Shown: positions 20,830 through 29,388, counted from the first letter of the stretch. The stretch: 64,000 bases of DNA from CAWCBG01 sp963793845 (GCA_963793845.1 CAWCBG010000002.1:868001-932000); one strand, 5' to 3'. The notes: generated from the letters alone by a model not told the origin. Made by a program: numbers and translations.

Positions 20830-21504
20830 ATGACAGTCCTATTAGTTCTCGCAACATTCGCAATCTTTCTGACGATCGATTTCTTCTACGGCAAGGCAAA
20901 GCACCCAGTTCTGCAGGTCGCTCCTTCGGTGAGCAAACGGCCAGTGGCTATGCCGCAACTGCCTAACCTGGTCGGTGGCTTCGCGGTGCCCGACAATCGG
21001 CGCTATCATCCCGGACACACCTGGGCGCTCAGCGAGAGCCCGAACCTGGTCCGCATCGGCATGGACGATTTCGCTTCCAAGCTCGCCGGCAAGATCGAAC
21101 ACATCACTCTGCCGCAGCGCGGCCAGTGGATCCGCCAGGGACAGAAAGTGTGGAGCATCGTCCGCAACGGCGTGAAGGTCGACATGGTTTCCCCGATCGA
21201 AGGCAGTGTCTCCGACATCAACGAAGCTGTCCTCAACGATGCGTCCCTGGCAACCAAGGATCCTTACGGCGAAGGCTGGATGGTGACGGTACAGTCTCCT
21301 GACGCCAAGACCAACTTCCGTAACCTGCTGGGCGGAGCGCTGGCGCGGTGGTGGACTGAAGAGTCCTCGATGCGCTTGCAGCGGCTTATGCCGAACGCTC
21401 TCGGAGCACTGGCGCAGGACGGTGGAGTAGCGATGGATGATATCGCCAGCACCCTGCCGGATGAGCAGTGGGAGAAAGTCACCCGCGAGTTCTTCCTGTC
21501 ATAA
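20830..21504 (+). CDS. Membrane-anchored GcvH-like (lipoyl-type) protein
   Basis: ATG 20830 has a perfect AGGAGG (20818-20823), so the protein is 224 residues. An N-terminal hydrophobic anchor (TVLLVLATFAIFLTIDFFY) is followed by a domain resembling glycine-cleavage H protein: HPGHTWALSESPNLVRIGMDDFASKLAG, then GQWIRQGQKVW and VRNGVKVDMVSPIEG. The Lys in GVKVDM is where the lipoylated lysine of H proteins lies, although the spacing to SPIEG is two residues shorter. The C-terminal ~75 residues are helical and specific to this subfamily. Role in one-carbon metabolism is not implied; no gcvT or gcvP is nearby. Confidence 0.75.
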   Translation: MTVLLVLATFAIFLTIDFFYGKAKHPVLQVAPSVSKRPVAMPQLPNLVGGFAVPDNRRYHPGHTWALSESPNLVRIGMDDFASKLAGKIEHITLPQRGQWIRQGQKVWSIVRNGVKVDMVSPIEGSVSDINEAVLNDASLATKDPYGEGWMVTVQSPDAKTNFRNLLGGALARWWTEESSMRLQRLMPNALGALAQDGGVAMDDIASTLPDEQWEKVTREFFLS

Positions 21505-21887
21505 CCAATAGCGCCCCGGAGGGTGACCTCCTGCTCCGGGGCTTCGGCTGATTGCGGTTCTAACGGCCGCGCAACTTTCGGATCCTGGGCACCGAGCCCG
21601 TCGGAGACCGGAAGGGCGCGGCCGAGTTCATTTGTGGGGATGACTTTCCGCGCCGCTAGGGCTCTCGTTCATGGTGCCTAAATGGGAGAAGAAAAAGGGG
21701 TTCTGCGCAGATACCTGTTGCATGTCGCCTTCGTCATGCCACAATGGTGGCGTACGCGTGCCGCGGATAACCGTTGCCAAGCCTGACTGAGGCAACACCC
21801 GCTTTCCGGCCATTGGCAGGCCGTAGTCCTGAAGGCACTTCCCCCGTGCCTGAGAAAACCGGGCAACAGCCCGGATCAAGAGGAGTT
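21505..21887. other. Intergenic, contains GC-rich hairpin
   Basis: A 9-bp stem (GCCCCGGAG 21513-21521 with CTCCGGGGC 21534-21542) directly follows the GcvH-like gene and probably ends its transcript, although the U-run is poor. The remaining ~340 bases show no convincing ORF or recognised riboswitch. Confidence 0.45.
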
Positions 21888-22106
21888 ATGGCGTGCAGTA
21901 CATGTGAATCAAGTGGCCAGGTGACGTTCCCAGCTGAGCTTACACTTAATATCTACCTCGACCCGACTCGCTCGGCGGCTCCCATGTCTGTGTCCAGGCA
22001 CCAGGTACGGATATGTCTTCGGTGCGGCGCTGTGGCCTCGTTCCTGTCGAAAGAGGAACTCGACCTACTAAAGCAGTTTGAAGGCTCGTCGTCGATGTGG
22101 CTATAG
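21888..22106 (+). CDS. Small zinc-ribbon-like protein
   Basis: 72 residues from ATG 21888, preceded by GAGGAG at the right distance. Two CxxC pairs (CSTC at residues 3-6 and CLRC around 43-46) frame a beta-type segment, as in small zinc ribbons. The C-terminal helix is SKEELDLLKQFEG. A structural zinc and a nucleic-acid or protein binding role are plausible, but no family is recognised. It is isolated, with its 3' end facing the convergent korBG gene 52 bases away. Confidence 0.65.
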   Translation: MACSTCESSGQVTFPAELTLNIYLDPTRSAAPMSVSRHQVRICLRCGAVASFLSKEELDLLKQFEGSSSMWL

Positions 22107-22158
22107 AACCGCCAAGGGGTAACCTCCAGCGGCCTGCTATCTGTGGCCTGCCTAGTTC

Positions 22159-23616
22159 TCAACCCGAATAGCCGTCGGGCTGCGAAACCGCGCCTACCTC
22201 AACTTCGGTGTCGACATACTCGCGCCCGGCAGCGATCGCCTGCATATCGAGTTTGAGCATATTGGGATTCTTCACCGTTTTCTGCAGCACGGCGATCGCA
22301 GTCTCTAGCGGCAGGCACTCGGTTTCTTCCAGCAGCGCGCCGAGCATGACCACATTGGCGACCTTGGCGGAGCCGAGACGATCGGCAATCTCCGATGCCG
22401 GAACGCAAACCACGCGTGCATGGGTTAGCGTAAAGTCCTCGGGAAGCTTGTCGCGGTTATAAAGAATCAGTCCGCCTGGCGTGACGCTGGGCGCGAACTT
22501 ATGCAGAGAGATCTCGTTCATTGCCACCAGCACTTCCGGCTGCGAGATAAGAGGCGAGCCGATCCGCTCGTGGGCTAACGTAACGTGACAATGCGCGCTA
22601 CCTGATCGCATCTCAGGTCCGTACGATGGCAGCCAGCTTACTTCCATGCGCTCGTCGAGGCCCATCCGGGCCAGCAGTTGTCCCATCAGGAGAATGCCCT
22701 GGCCGCCAAAGCCCGCCATCTTCACCGTCAGCTCGCGGGTGCGATGCCGCCGTCCGGACATGGGTTCCGCCGCTTCGCCTTCTGCCACACCGAGTGCCTC
22801 GCCGACTGTCTTGTGCGGGACCTGCGCGCTGGCCGGCAGTTCTGGTTTGCGGTCGCGAAATACTCCCACCGGAAAGGTTTTCATCAGGGTTTCACCAACC
22901 CACTTGCGGGCCACGATCGGGTCCATCTTCAGAATGGTCGGACACGGTGAAAGCATCTCCACCAGGGAGAAACCGTTGCCGTCCTTCTGAATCTGCAGCG
23001 CCTTCTTCACGGCCTTCTTGGCCTTGACGATGTTCTTCATATCGCAGAGGGCGACCCGTTCGATGTAGGTCGGCGTCTCTAGCGACGCGAGCAGTTCGGC
23101 GACATGCAGCGGCAGACCCTCATTCACGGGGCGGCGTCCCCAGGGAGACGTTGTGCTGGTTTGGCCGACCAGTGTAGTCGGTGCCATCTGGCCGCCGGTC
23201 ATGCCGTAAATCGAGTTGTTAATGAAGAAGACCGTGATGTTCTCGCCGCGATTGGCGGCGTGGATGATCTCCGCCGTGCCGATGGCCGCAAGATCGCCAT
23301 CGCCCTGGTACGAAATGACGATGGAGCCGGGGTTGGAGCGCTTCAGTGCCGTAGCTGCTGCGGGGGCGCGCCCGTGCGCTACCTGCACGTTACCCACGTT
23401 GAAATAGTAGTAGGCAAAGACAGAACATCCCACCGGACTCACCAGGATGGTACGGTCCTGAACGCCCAGCTCGGTCAGGGCTTCGGCGATCAGCTTGTGG
23501 GCTATGCCGTGGCCGCAACCCGGGCAATAGTGGGTTTGCTGTTGCAACTCCGACTTCCGCTTGTACAGCTCGTAAAACGCAGGCGATTTCTCATGAACGA
23601 TGTCGTAGCCTTCCAC
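22159..23616 (-). CDS. 2-oxoacid:ferredoxin oxidoreductase, fused beta-gamma subunits
   Basis: 485 residues. The N-terminal ~290 form the TPP-binding beta subunit: CPGCGHG (31-37) and the TPP/Mg motif GDGDLAAIG...NN (about 105-130). The C-terminal ~190 start at MAGFGGQGILLMG and are the gamma subunit. In most organisms these are separate korB/porB and korG/porG genes; here they are one chain. With the alpha subunit and ferredoxin genes upstream it forms a complete enzyme that oxidatively decarboxylates a 2-oxoacid to acyl-CoA with reduced ferredoxin, or works in reverse. The substrate (2-oxoglutarate, pyruvate or branched) cannot be read from sequence. The beta-gamma junction (about 285-300) is Ala/Glu-rich linker. 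Confidence 0.92.
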   Translation of the reverse strand: MEGYDIVHEKSPAFYELYKRKSELQQQTHYCPGCGHGIAHKLIAEALTELGVQDRTILVSPVGCSVFAYYYFNVGNVQVAHGRAPAAATALKRSNPGSIVISYQGDGDLAAIGTAEIIHAANRGENITVFFINNSIYGMTGGQMAPTTLVGQTSTTSPWGRRPVNEGLPLHVAELLASLETPTYIERVALCDMKNIVKAKKAVKKALQIQKDGNGFSLVEMLSPCPTILKMDPIVARKWVGETLMKTFPVGVFRDRKPELPASAQVPHKTVGEALGVAEGEAAEPMSGRRHRTRELTVKMAGFGGQGILLMGQLLARMGLDERMEVSWLPSYGPEMRSGSAHCHVTLAHERIGSPLISQPEVLVAMNEISLHKFAPSVTPGGLILYNRDKLPEDFTLTHARVVCVPASEIADRLGSAKVANVVMLGALLEETECLPLETAIAVLQKTVKNPNMLKLDMQAIAAGREYVDTEVEVGAVSQPDGYSG

Positions 23617-23646
23617 AAAGCCTCCTCATACCGACTTTCCTGTTCC

Positions 23647-23675
23647 CATCCTTTCGCAAAGGAAGCGAAAGGATG
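23647..23675. repeat. Intercistronic hairpin repeat CATCCTTTCGC/GCGAAAGGATG
   Basis: A perfect 11-bp inverted repeat with a 7-nt loop lies in the 146-base space between the alpha and fused beta-gamma genes, followed by GTGCACCC. This type of element (CATCCTTTCGC...GCGAAAGGATGG.GCACCC) recurs in Acidobacteriota intergenic DNA. Here it could stabilise or separate parts of the transcript. Confidence 0.6.
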
Positions 23676-23762
23676 GTGCACCCGATCCTGTCTTTCCCGC
23701 CCCTGCCGTCGGAACTACGGAAGGACGCGGCGCCCAGCGTTGTTCAGCCTGCCGACGTTTCT

Positions 23763-24815
23763 CTATACTCTCGCAGCCATGCGCTCAAAGACCTGTTCGG
23801 CGATCTCCTCGGCTGCCGGCACATTGCCTCCAACCCGTCCGTAAAAGTCCACTGGCAGAGCGCCATTGAGGGCCAGTTTCACATCCTCCAGCATCATGCC
23901 GGTGCTGAGCTCGACGACCATCACGGATTTCACGTGTTTGGCAGTCTCACACAACTCACGTGACGGGAAGGGCCACAGCGTGATCGGCCGGAAAAGTCCG
24001 GCCTTCACACCTTGCGCACGAAGCTGGTCGACGGTGGAACGCAAAATGCGCGAGACGATGCCGTGGCCTACCAGCAGCACATCAGCATCTTCCGTCAGAT
24101 ATCCTTCGCAGCGCGTCTCCAGCTCCTGGGCGAGTTGGTATTTCGATTCAAGCTTGCGTACCAGAGCCTCCAGCGCGTCGGGCTCAAGCTGGATGGATGT
24201 AATCAGATTCTTCTGCGTCTCCAGAGTACCCTTTACAGCCCATTCTTTGGCCGGAAGTTCGATGCTGCGCAGCTTGATGTCGAGCGGTTCCATCATCTGG
24301 CCCACGTAGCCGTCTGTCATGATGACCACGGGATTGCGATAACGATCGGCCAGTTCGAATGCCAGCACAGTAAGGTCGAACATCTCCTGCACCGACGAGG
24401 GCGCCAGCACAATGTTGCGGTAGCAGCCGTGGCCGCCACCTTTCACCACGCAGAAATAATCGCTCTGCTCGGGCGCGATGTTGCCCAGTCCGGGCCCGCC
24501 CCGCACCACATCGACGATGACGCAGGGAAGCTCCGCTCCCGCAATGTAGGAGATGCCTTCCTGCATCAGGCTCAGCCCGGGTCCGGAGGACGCGGTCATT
24601 ACCCGCATTCCGGCGGAGGATGCGCCATACACCATGTTGATGGCTGAGACTTCGCTTTCCGCCTGCAAGAAAGTACCCCCCACCTCGGGGATGAGGAGGG
24701 CGGCGTATTCGGCGATTTCGCTGGCCGGGGTAATGGGATATCCGTAAAAAGAGCGGCATCCGGCCAGCACAGCGCCTTTGACGATGGCAACGTTGCCTTT
24801 ACACAGCTGCCGCAT
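23763..24815 (-). CDS. 2-oxoacid:ferredoxin oxidoreductase alpha subunit
   Basis: 350 residues from ATG 24815 (AGGAGG eight bases upstream, inside the ferredoxin gene). The sequence GNVAIVKGAVLAGCRSFYGYPITPASEIAEY is the typical opening of KorA/PorA, with the pyrimidine-binding domain and the transketolase C-terminal domain further on (VKAGLFRPITLWPFPS). It provides the dimer interface for TPP with the beta subunit. A 17-base overlap with the ferredoxin gene indicates translational coupling. Upstream frame to 24887 is a shadow. Confidence 0.92.
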   Translation of the reverse strand: MRQLCKGNVAIVKGAVLAGCRSFYGYPITPASEIAEYAALLIPEVGGTFLQAESEVSAINMVYGASSAGMRVMTASSGPGLSLMQEGISYIAGAELPCVIVDVVRGGPGLGNIAPEQSDYFCVVKGGGHGCYRNIVLAPSSVQEMFDLTVLAFELADRYRNPVVIMTDGYVGQMMEPLDIKLRSIELPAKEWAVKGTLETQKNLITSIQLEPDALEALVRKLESKYQLAQELETRCEGYLTEDADVLLVGHGIVSRILRSTVDQLRAQGVKAGLFRPITLWPFPSRELCETAKHVKSVMVVELSTGMMLEDVKLALNGALPVDFYGRVGGNVPAAEEIAEQVFERMAARV

Positions 24816-25086
24816 GGGACACCTCCTGGCTCGTCGCCGGAACTGACTGCAGCGGCTTGGCGGGAGGCTTGAGCCGATAGACAACAATTGCCCCTGGCTC
24901 AGGGCAGCAGTAGAAACATGCGCCGCAGCCGGTGCAGCCTTCCCCGGTGTATACCGCAGGATGGACGCCGTACTTGCTCAGCTCGGGCGCAAGGTGCAGA
25001 CACTCGGGCGGGCATGATTCAACGCACAGGCCGCACCCCTTACATTCATCTGGATCGATGGTGACGTTACCGCGTGATTGCGACAT
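24799..25086 (-). CDS. 2x[4Fe-4S] ferredoxin subunit of the oxidoreductase
   Basis: 95 residues from ATG 25086. Two cluster motifs are visible: CxxCxxCxxxCP at residues 15-26 (DECKGCGLCVESCP) and CTGCGACFYCCP at 51-62, enough for two [4Fe-4S] clusters. It corresponds to the delta subunit of 2-oxoacid oxidoreductases, carrying electrons from the TPP site to soluble ferredoxin. The gene overlaps the CoA-transferase stop by 20 bases and the alpha-subunit start by 17, so the three are coupled. Confidence 0.93.
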   Translation of the reverse strand: MSQSRGNVTIDPDECKGCGLCVESCPPECLHLAPELSKYGVHPAVYTGEGCTGCGACFYCCPEPGAIVVYRLKPPAKPLQSVPATSQEVSHAAAV

Positions 25087-26419
25087 CAAATTCACCTCGG
25101 AGTTCCTGGGGAAGGGCATTGCGATGGAACCAGCGTTGCCGTTCGCAGTAGTCGTACAGCTCGTTACGAAACTTGGGATGTGCCACTTCGATGAGCGCCT
25201 CGGCCCGTTGCCGAATCGTGCGCCCATGCAGATAGGCAATACCGTACTCGGTGACTACGTAGTGCACGTCGGCCCTGCCGGTAAGCACGCCTGCTCCGGG
25301 CGAAAGCTGCGGCACGATGCGGGAAACGGTTTCGTCCTTGGCAGTCGAAGGCAGGGCAATGATCGGCTTCCCATTCTTGGAGCGAGCCGCGCCGCGTATG
25401 AAATCAAGTTGTCCCCCGAAACCGCTGTAGAAGCTGGGGCCGACGGACTCGGCGCACACTTGCCCGGTGAGATCGACCTCGATGGCGGAATTCAGTGCCA
25501 CCATCCGGTGGTTCGAAGCGATGCGGAAGGGATCGTTGGTATAGGCCGACGGATGGAATTCGAACACCGGATTTTCGTTGATGAAGTCGAACAACTTCTT
25601 AGTCCCGAGCACGAAACCAAGAATGATCTTGCGCGGCTTGACGTTCTTGCGCTGCCCGTTGATCACGCCCGCCTCAATCAGCGGAATCGCATTGTCCGAA
25701 AGCAGCTCGGTGTGGACCCCAAGGTCCCGACGGTCCATCAGGTTGGGCAGCACCGAATCGGGGATGCCGCCGATGCCCAGTTGCAGCACTGATCCGTCCT
25801 CGATCAGTGAGGCCGCGTTCATCCCGATCCGCCGGAACAGCTCTCTGCTGGCTTTTATCTTCAGCTCGCATAGGGGTCGCGAGACCTCCACAATGGCGTC
25901 GATTTCGCTGACGTGAATGAAGCTGTCGCCGTAGGTGCGCGGCATCTGGGAGTTCACTTGCGCCACCACATGATGGGCGTACTTGGCGGCGGTCAGAGTG
26001 GTCTCGACTCCGACGCCGAAGCTGCAGTAGCCATGCGGGTCGGGCGGCGATACCTGGATCAGGGCCACGTCGATAGGCAGTTCGCCATTCTCGAAAAGCG
26101 CTTCTACTTCACTGAGGAAAATGGGAGTGTAATCGGCGCGTCCGTCGTTCACTGCGGCGCGTACATTGCCGCCGATGAATAGAGCGTTATGCCGAAAGTG
26201 TTTCGCCATCCCGGGATCTGCGTAGCGCGACGTTCCCAGGGTTAGCAGGTGCATCACTTCGACGTCAGTGACGTAGGGAGCGCGCTCTACCAGCGCTTCC
26301 ACCAGGGCTTCTGGCTCCGCATTGCCCGGGTGGATATACACCCTCATGTGCGACTCGACGCAGCTGACAGCCTTGCTGGCCAGCATCAGTTTGCTGCGGT
26401 AGTCCTCGATCCATGACAT
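25067..26419 (-). CDS. Acetyl-CoA hydrolase/transferase-family CoA-transferase
   Basis: 450 residues, the standard length of family-I-type CoA-transferases such as acetate, succinate or 4-hydroxybutyrate CoA-transferase. Motifs include LQLGIGGIPDSVL (CoA-binding glycine loop, about 214-226), HTELLSD (expected catalytic Glu) and VVTEYGIAYLHGRT near the C-terminus. It moves CoA between carboxylic acids, cytosolic. Sitting directly upstream of, and overlapping, a 2-oxoacid:ferredoxin oxidoreductase, it likely supplies or removes the acyl-CoA used there. Specific acids cannot be told. Confidence 0.88.
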   Translation of the reverse strand: MSWIEDYRSKLMLASKAVSCVESHMRVYIHPGNAEPEALVEALVERAPYVTDVEVMHLLTLGTSRYADPGMAKHFRHNALFIGGNVRAAVNDGRADYTPIFLSEVEALFENGELPIDVALIQVSPPDPHGYCSFGVGVETTLTAAKYAHHVVAQVNSQMPRTYGDSFIHVSEIDAIVEVSRPLCELKIKASRELFRRIGMNAASLIEDGSVLQLGIGGIPDSVLPNLMDRRDLGVHTELLSDNAIPLIEAGVINGQRKNVKPRKIILGFVLGTKKLFDFINENPVFEFHPSAYTNDPFRIASNHRMVALNSAIEVDLTGQVCAESVGPSFYSGFGGQLDFIRGAARSKNGKPIIALPSTAKDETVSRIVPQLSPGAGVLTGRADVHYVVTEYGIAYLHGRTIRQRAEALIEVAHPKFRNELYDYCERQRWFHRNALPQELRGEFDVAITR

Positions 26420-26434
26420 ATTCAGGCCCTCGTT

Positions 26435-26902
26435 CTATACGCTTGTCGCCACGGTTTGTACCGGTTGGCCCGCCGTGGCGCGTTCATGGCCCAGCGCAGC
26501 GTAGTAAATGGCGCGATGGAAGAATTGATCGAGCATCTCCAGCAGTTCAAGCTCGCCGAAGATTTCCGCCGGGTGTTCCAACTCGGCATACTTCTGCAGA
26601 TAGTCCCACAGGTTCTCGCGGACCAGGCAGATCATCCAAACCACTTGGCTGGCGGGCACGCCCTGGGCGGCACGCAGTGCTCCGATTTCTAGATAACGCC
26701 GCTCGACGTCGGCCTCCGTCTTGCCCAGAAGCCATTCACCCAAATGGCGATAAACCTCATACACCCGCTGGACGAGGTCTTCCTCCGGCACCGCCGTATA
26801 GGCTGAACACTTGGGACATTCGCGAAAACGCTTGTACAGGCTCTGGGCCAATCCGTCTGAATGGCTTTCGATTAGTTTGACCAGGCGGTATGCGAGCAAC
26901 AT
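26435..26902 (-). CDS. RsbRD N-terminal-like (globin-fold) regulatory protein
   Basis: 155 residues, all-helical, with a pattern like the N-terminal domain of RsbRD co-antagonists: LVKLIESHSDGLAQSLYKRF near the start and RRYLEIGALRAAQGVPASQVVWMICLVRENLWDYL in the second half. There is no STAS domain attached. A CPKC motif (residues 29-32) might bind metal. As the first gene of the CoA-transferase/oxidoreductase operon, 15 bases before the transferase, it may be a sensor or regulator for that pathway. The family call is tentative. Confidence 0.5.
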   Translation of the reverse strand: MLLAYRLVKLIESHSDGLAQSLYKRFRECPKCSAYTAVPEEDLVQRVYEVYRHLGEWLLGKTEADVERRYLEIGALRAAQGVPASQVVWMICLVRENLWDYLQKYAELEHPAEIFGELELLEMLDQFFHRAIYYAALGHERATAGQPVQTVATSV

Positions 26903-27329
26903 GGCCGACCTCTTTCGTCCGGCCCGTCAGAGTCGCCAAAGGCAGGGGGCGGCTACCGGGCAGGTTCCTCCACACTCTTACAGACAAGTGTCCTCTGAAA
27001 GCGGGCAGATGAGCCGTGACTGCAATCACTTGCTAAAGTGACTGATATCACTCGGCAGTACCAAAACAGAACCGGCCATTAGCACTGCTGATGCAATGAC
27101 ATGCGCTTATTCCCGATTTCGACCCGTGATCCGAACGGAGGACTTCGGTCGGAGCGGGGAGCTTGTTGTGGCTGGGGTTTGGCTTCACCCCAACTATGGA
27201 AATAAAGGTCCGATCTTCCCATGACAATTGTCATCCCGCCCGGTTGACAATCCACACTGTTGCCAGGATCGCGCAAGCCGCATGATCAGTACCGTGCTCA
27301 ATGATTATTCCAGGGCACGGGAGCAAATG
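26903..27329. other. Divergent promoter region
   Basis: A 427-base interval separates the operon starting at 26902 (minus) and the ABC transporter starting at 27330 (plus), so it should carry both promoters. A GTGACTG/CACTTGCTAAAGTGACTG pair of similar words (about 27017-27046) is visible. No ORF is convincing. Confidence 0.4.
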
Positions 27330-28283
27330 ATGGCAACTGCCTTTGCAGAATTTCCCTTAGCGGCCGTGGCTTCCCCCAGCTCCGTCGCCTGGACGCGCAA
27401 CCTGAGTAAGAGCTATGGTTCGGTCAGTGCGTTGCGCAACCTGAACTTCGAGTTGCGCCGGGGCGAATTGCTGGCTCTACTTGGCCCGAACGGCGCCGGG
27501 AAAACCACCCTGGTGCGAATGCTGATTGGACTAGCCCAGCCTGACTCCGGCAGCGTAGCGGTATTCGGCGCTGATCCCAGGGGGGCCAGCGTGAATACCC
27601 GTATCGGCGTCATGCTACAGGTTGGCCGGGTGCCGGAGACGCTGCGAGTACGCGAGCACATCGATCTGTTCTCGTCCTACTATCCCAACCCGCTGCCGAT
27701 GAGCGAAACCCTGGCGATTGCAGGCCTGACCGACATCAAGGACCGGCTGTACGGGGAGCTGTCCGGCGGCCAAAAACAGCGCGTCCTGTTCGGGATCGCA
27801 ATCTGCGGCAATCCCGACCTTCTATTCCTTGACGAGCCGACTGTGGGACTCGACGTGGAAGCGCGCCGCCTCATGTGGTCGCAGATTCGGGCCCTGGTGG
27901 CGCGCGACAAGACGGTGCTGCTCACCACACACTACCTCAACGAAGCTGACGCACTCGCCGACCGCATCCTGGTGCTGCAACGTGGCGAAATCGTCGCCAC
28001 CGGCACTCCGGCGGAGATCAAGACTCGCGCTACCGGCAAGCGGGTTCGCTTCATCAGCCGGCTGTCGCTGGACGAGGTTCGCAGCATTCCCGGCGTAAAT
28101 AGCGCCATCGCTGACCGTGACGGATTCGAGTTGCAGGTAAGCACGGCCGAGCCGGTGGTGCGCGAGCTGCTGCAGCGCGACGAGTGGCTGGCCGACCTGG
28201 AAGTCACCAACGCCGGCCTGGAAGAGGCCTTCTTGGCTTTGACCCAGAACAACCATTCTGTGGCTTTGAAAGGGGTGAACTAG
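27330..28283 (+). CDS. ABC-2-type transporter ATP-binding protein
   Basis: 317 residues from ATG 27330 (GGGAG six bases upstream; a second ATG three bases earlier is too close to it). All nucleotide-binding motifs are present: Walker A GPNGAGKTT, signature LSGGQKQR, Walker B LLFLDEP, switch HYLNEADAL. The C-terminal ~90 residues form the regulatory extension common in CcmA/drug-exporter ATPases. It drives the permease encoded one base downstream. Together with the two-component pair further on, the set resembles lipid- or antibiotic-stress-responsive exporters. Confidence 0.9.
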   Translation: MATAFAEFPLAAVASPSSVAWTRNLSKSYGSVSALRNLNFELRRGELLALLGPNGAGKTTLVRMLIGLAQPDSGSVAVFGADPRGASVNTRIGVMLQVGRVPETLRVREHIDLFSSYYPNPLPMSETLAIAGLTDIKDRLYGELSGGQKQRVLFGIAICGNPDLLFLDEPTVGLDVEARRLMWSQIRALVARDKTVLLTTHYLNEADALADRILVLQRGEIVATGTPAEIKTRATGKRVRFISRLSLDEVRSIPGVNSAIADRDGFELQVSTAEPVVRELLQRDEWLADLEVTNAGLEEAFLALTQNNHSVALKGVN

Positions 28284-28284
28284 T

Positions 28285-29102
28285 ATGGCTGCAAGCACCT
28301 TCCCCGCGACCCTCACCGGATCTCGCCGCTCGCTGGCGGGCACCCTCGAGCTCTATTACAAAGAGGCGAAGTACGAGTTCATTAACAAGACGCGCATTCC
28401 GGTTTTCGCCATCTCGACGCTGGCTTTCCCGGTGATGTTCTACGTGCTGTTCGGGATTGTGCTGGGACCGGACAATCCCGCCAATCGAGCGCAGGGCGCG
28501 ACTTATGACTGGCGACCATGGCCTGCTTCGGCGTGATGGGAGCTTCTTTGTTCGGCTTCGGCGTGAGTCTTGCGATGGAGCGGGGCCAAGGCTGGCTGCA
28601 GGTGAAACGCGCCTCGCCTATGCCGATTGCCGCTTACTTCCTGGCCAAGCTGGTGAACGCCGTCATCTTCAGCCTGGTGATTTCGCTGGTGCTGCTGGCG
28701 ATCGGCATTACCTTCGGTCACGTTCACATCAGCGTGCCAGTCGCGGTGAGGCTGGTTGGCATTCTGCTGGCGGGAGCCGTGCCGTTCAGCGCCATGGGTC
28801 TGGCGATCGGCTATTTCGCCAAGCCCAACTCAGCGCCGGCAGTGGTCAACCTGGTGTACCTGCCAATGGCGTTCTGTTCCGGGCTGTGGATTCCGATGTT
28901 CATGTTACCGGGCACCCTGCGTACGATCGCCAAGGTGATGCCCGCATATCACATCAGCCAGCTGGCCTTGAACAATCTGGGCATGGGTATGAATCCCACG
29001 CCCGCGATGGGTCACATCGAGGCGCTCGTCGGATTCACGCTTGTGTGCCTTGGCTTCGCCGTCTGGGGCTATCGCCGCGACGAAGGCCAGACGTATGGAT
29101 GA
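28285..29102 (+). pseudogene. ABC-2-type permease, frameshift at about 28505
   Basis: The first frame (from ATG 28285) gives the cytosolic start and helix 1 (FAISTLAFPVMFYVLFGIVLG), ending in a spurious PWPASA stop. The next frame starts mid-way with MACFGVMGASLFGFGVSLAMER and carries five more helices to the stop at 29100-29102. The join is at ACTTATGACTGGCG (28501-28514), where removing two bases or adding one restores Y-x-LATMACFGVMGAS. The restored protein (about 270 residues) is the membrane partner of the preceding ATPase. It is either inactivated or mis-sequenced. Confidence 0.8.
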
Positions 29103-29204
29103 AAAAGTTGTCAACTATCAGCCGGCAGCGGTAAATAAGGGCTGGCAGCAATTGCGCTGGTACTGGTTGCAGACAGCTAATTGCTACTCCTATCGAGGTG
29201 TTGA

Positions 29205-29366
29205 ATGAAAAACCGATTCGCGCAATGGACGCTCTGGGCCGTAACCATGGCCATATTTACCTGGCTAACCGTGACCGCAAATTGGGACTGGCTGACGGTC
29301 GCGATCCTGGCTTCATCCATTTTGTGGTACGGCATTGTGCCGCGCACCCGTTCCAGACAACAATAG
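29205..29366 (+). CDS. Small membrane protein, 53 residues
   Basis: ATG 29205 is preceded by GAGGTGTTGA. The product (MKNRFAQWTLWAVTMAIFTW... ending TRSRQQ) has two hydrophobic stretches split by the NWDW turn, hence probably a hairpin of two membrane helices. It lies between the ABC-2 permease and the sensor kinase, all in the same direction, with spacing of about 100 and 22 bases. A regulator or accessory subunit of the exporter/kinase is plausible but unproven. Confidence 0.65.
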   Translation: MKNRFAQWTLWAVTMAIFTWLTVTANWDWLTVAILASSILWYGIVPRTRSRQQ

Positions 29367-29388
29367 TGCAGGCCTTTCGGAGTTAGCC

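Noticed and set aside
21505..21887. Possible riboswitch (c-di-GMP type) before the zinc-ribbon gene
   Set aside because: The conserved GGCAAA and GACGCAAAG-type words are not present.
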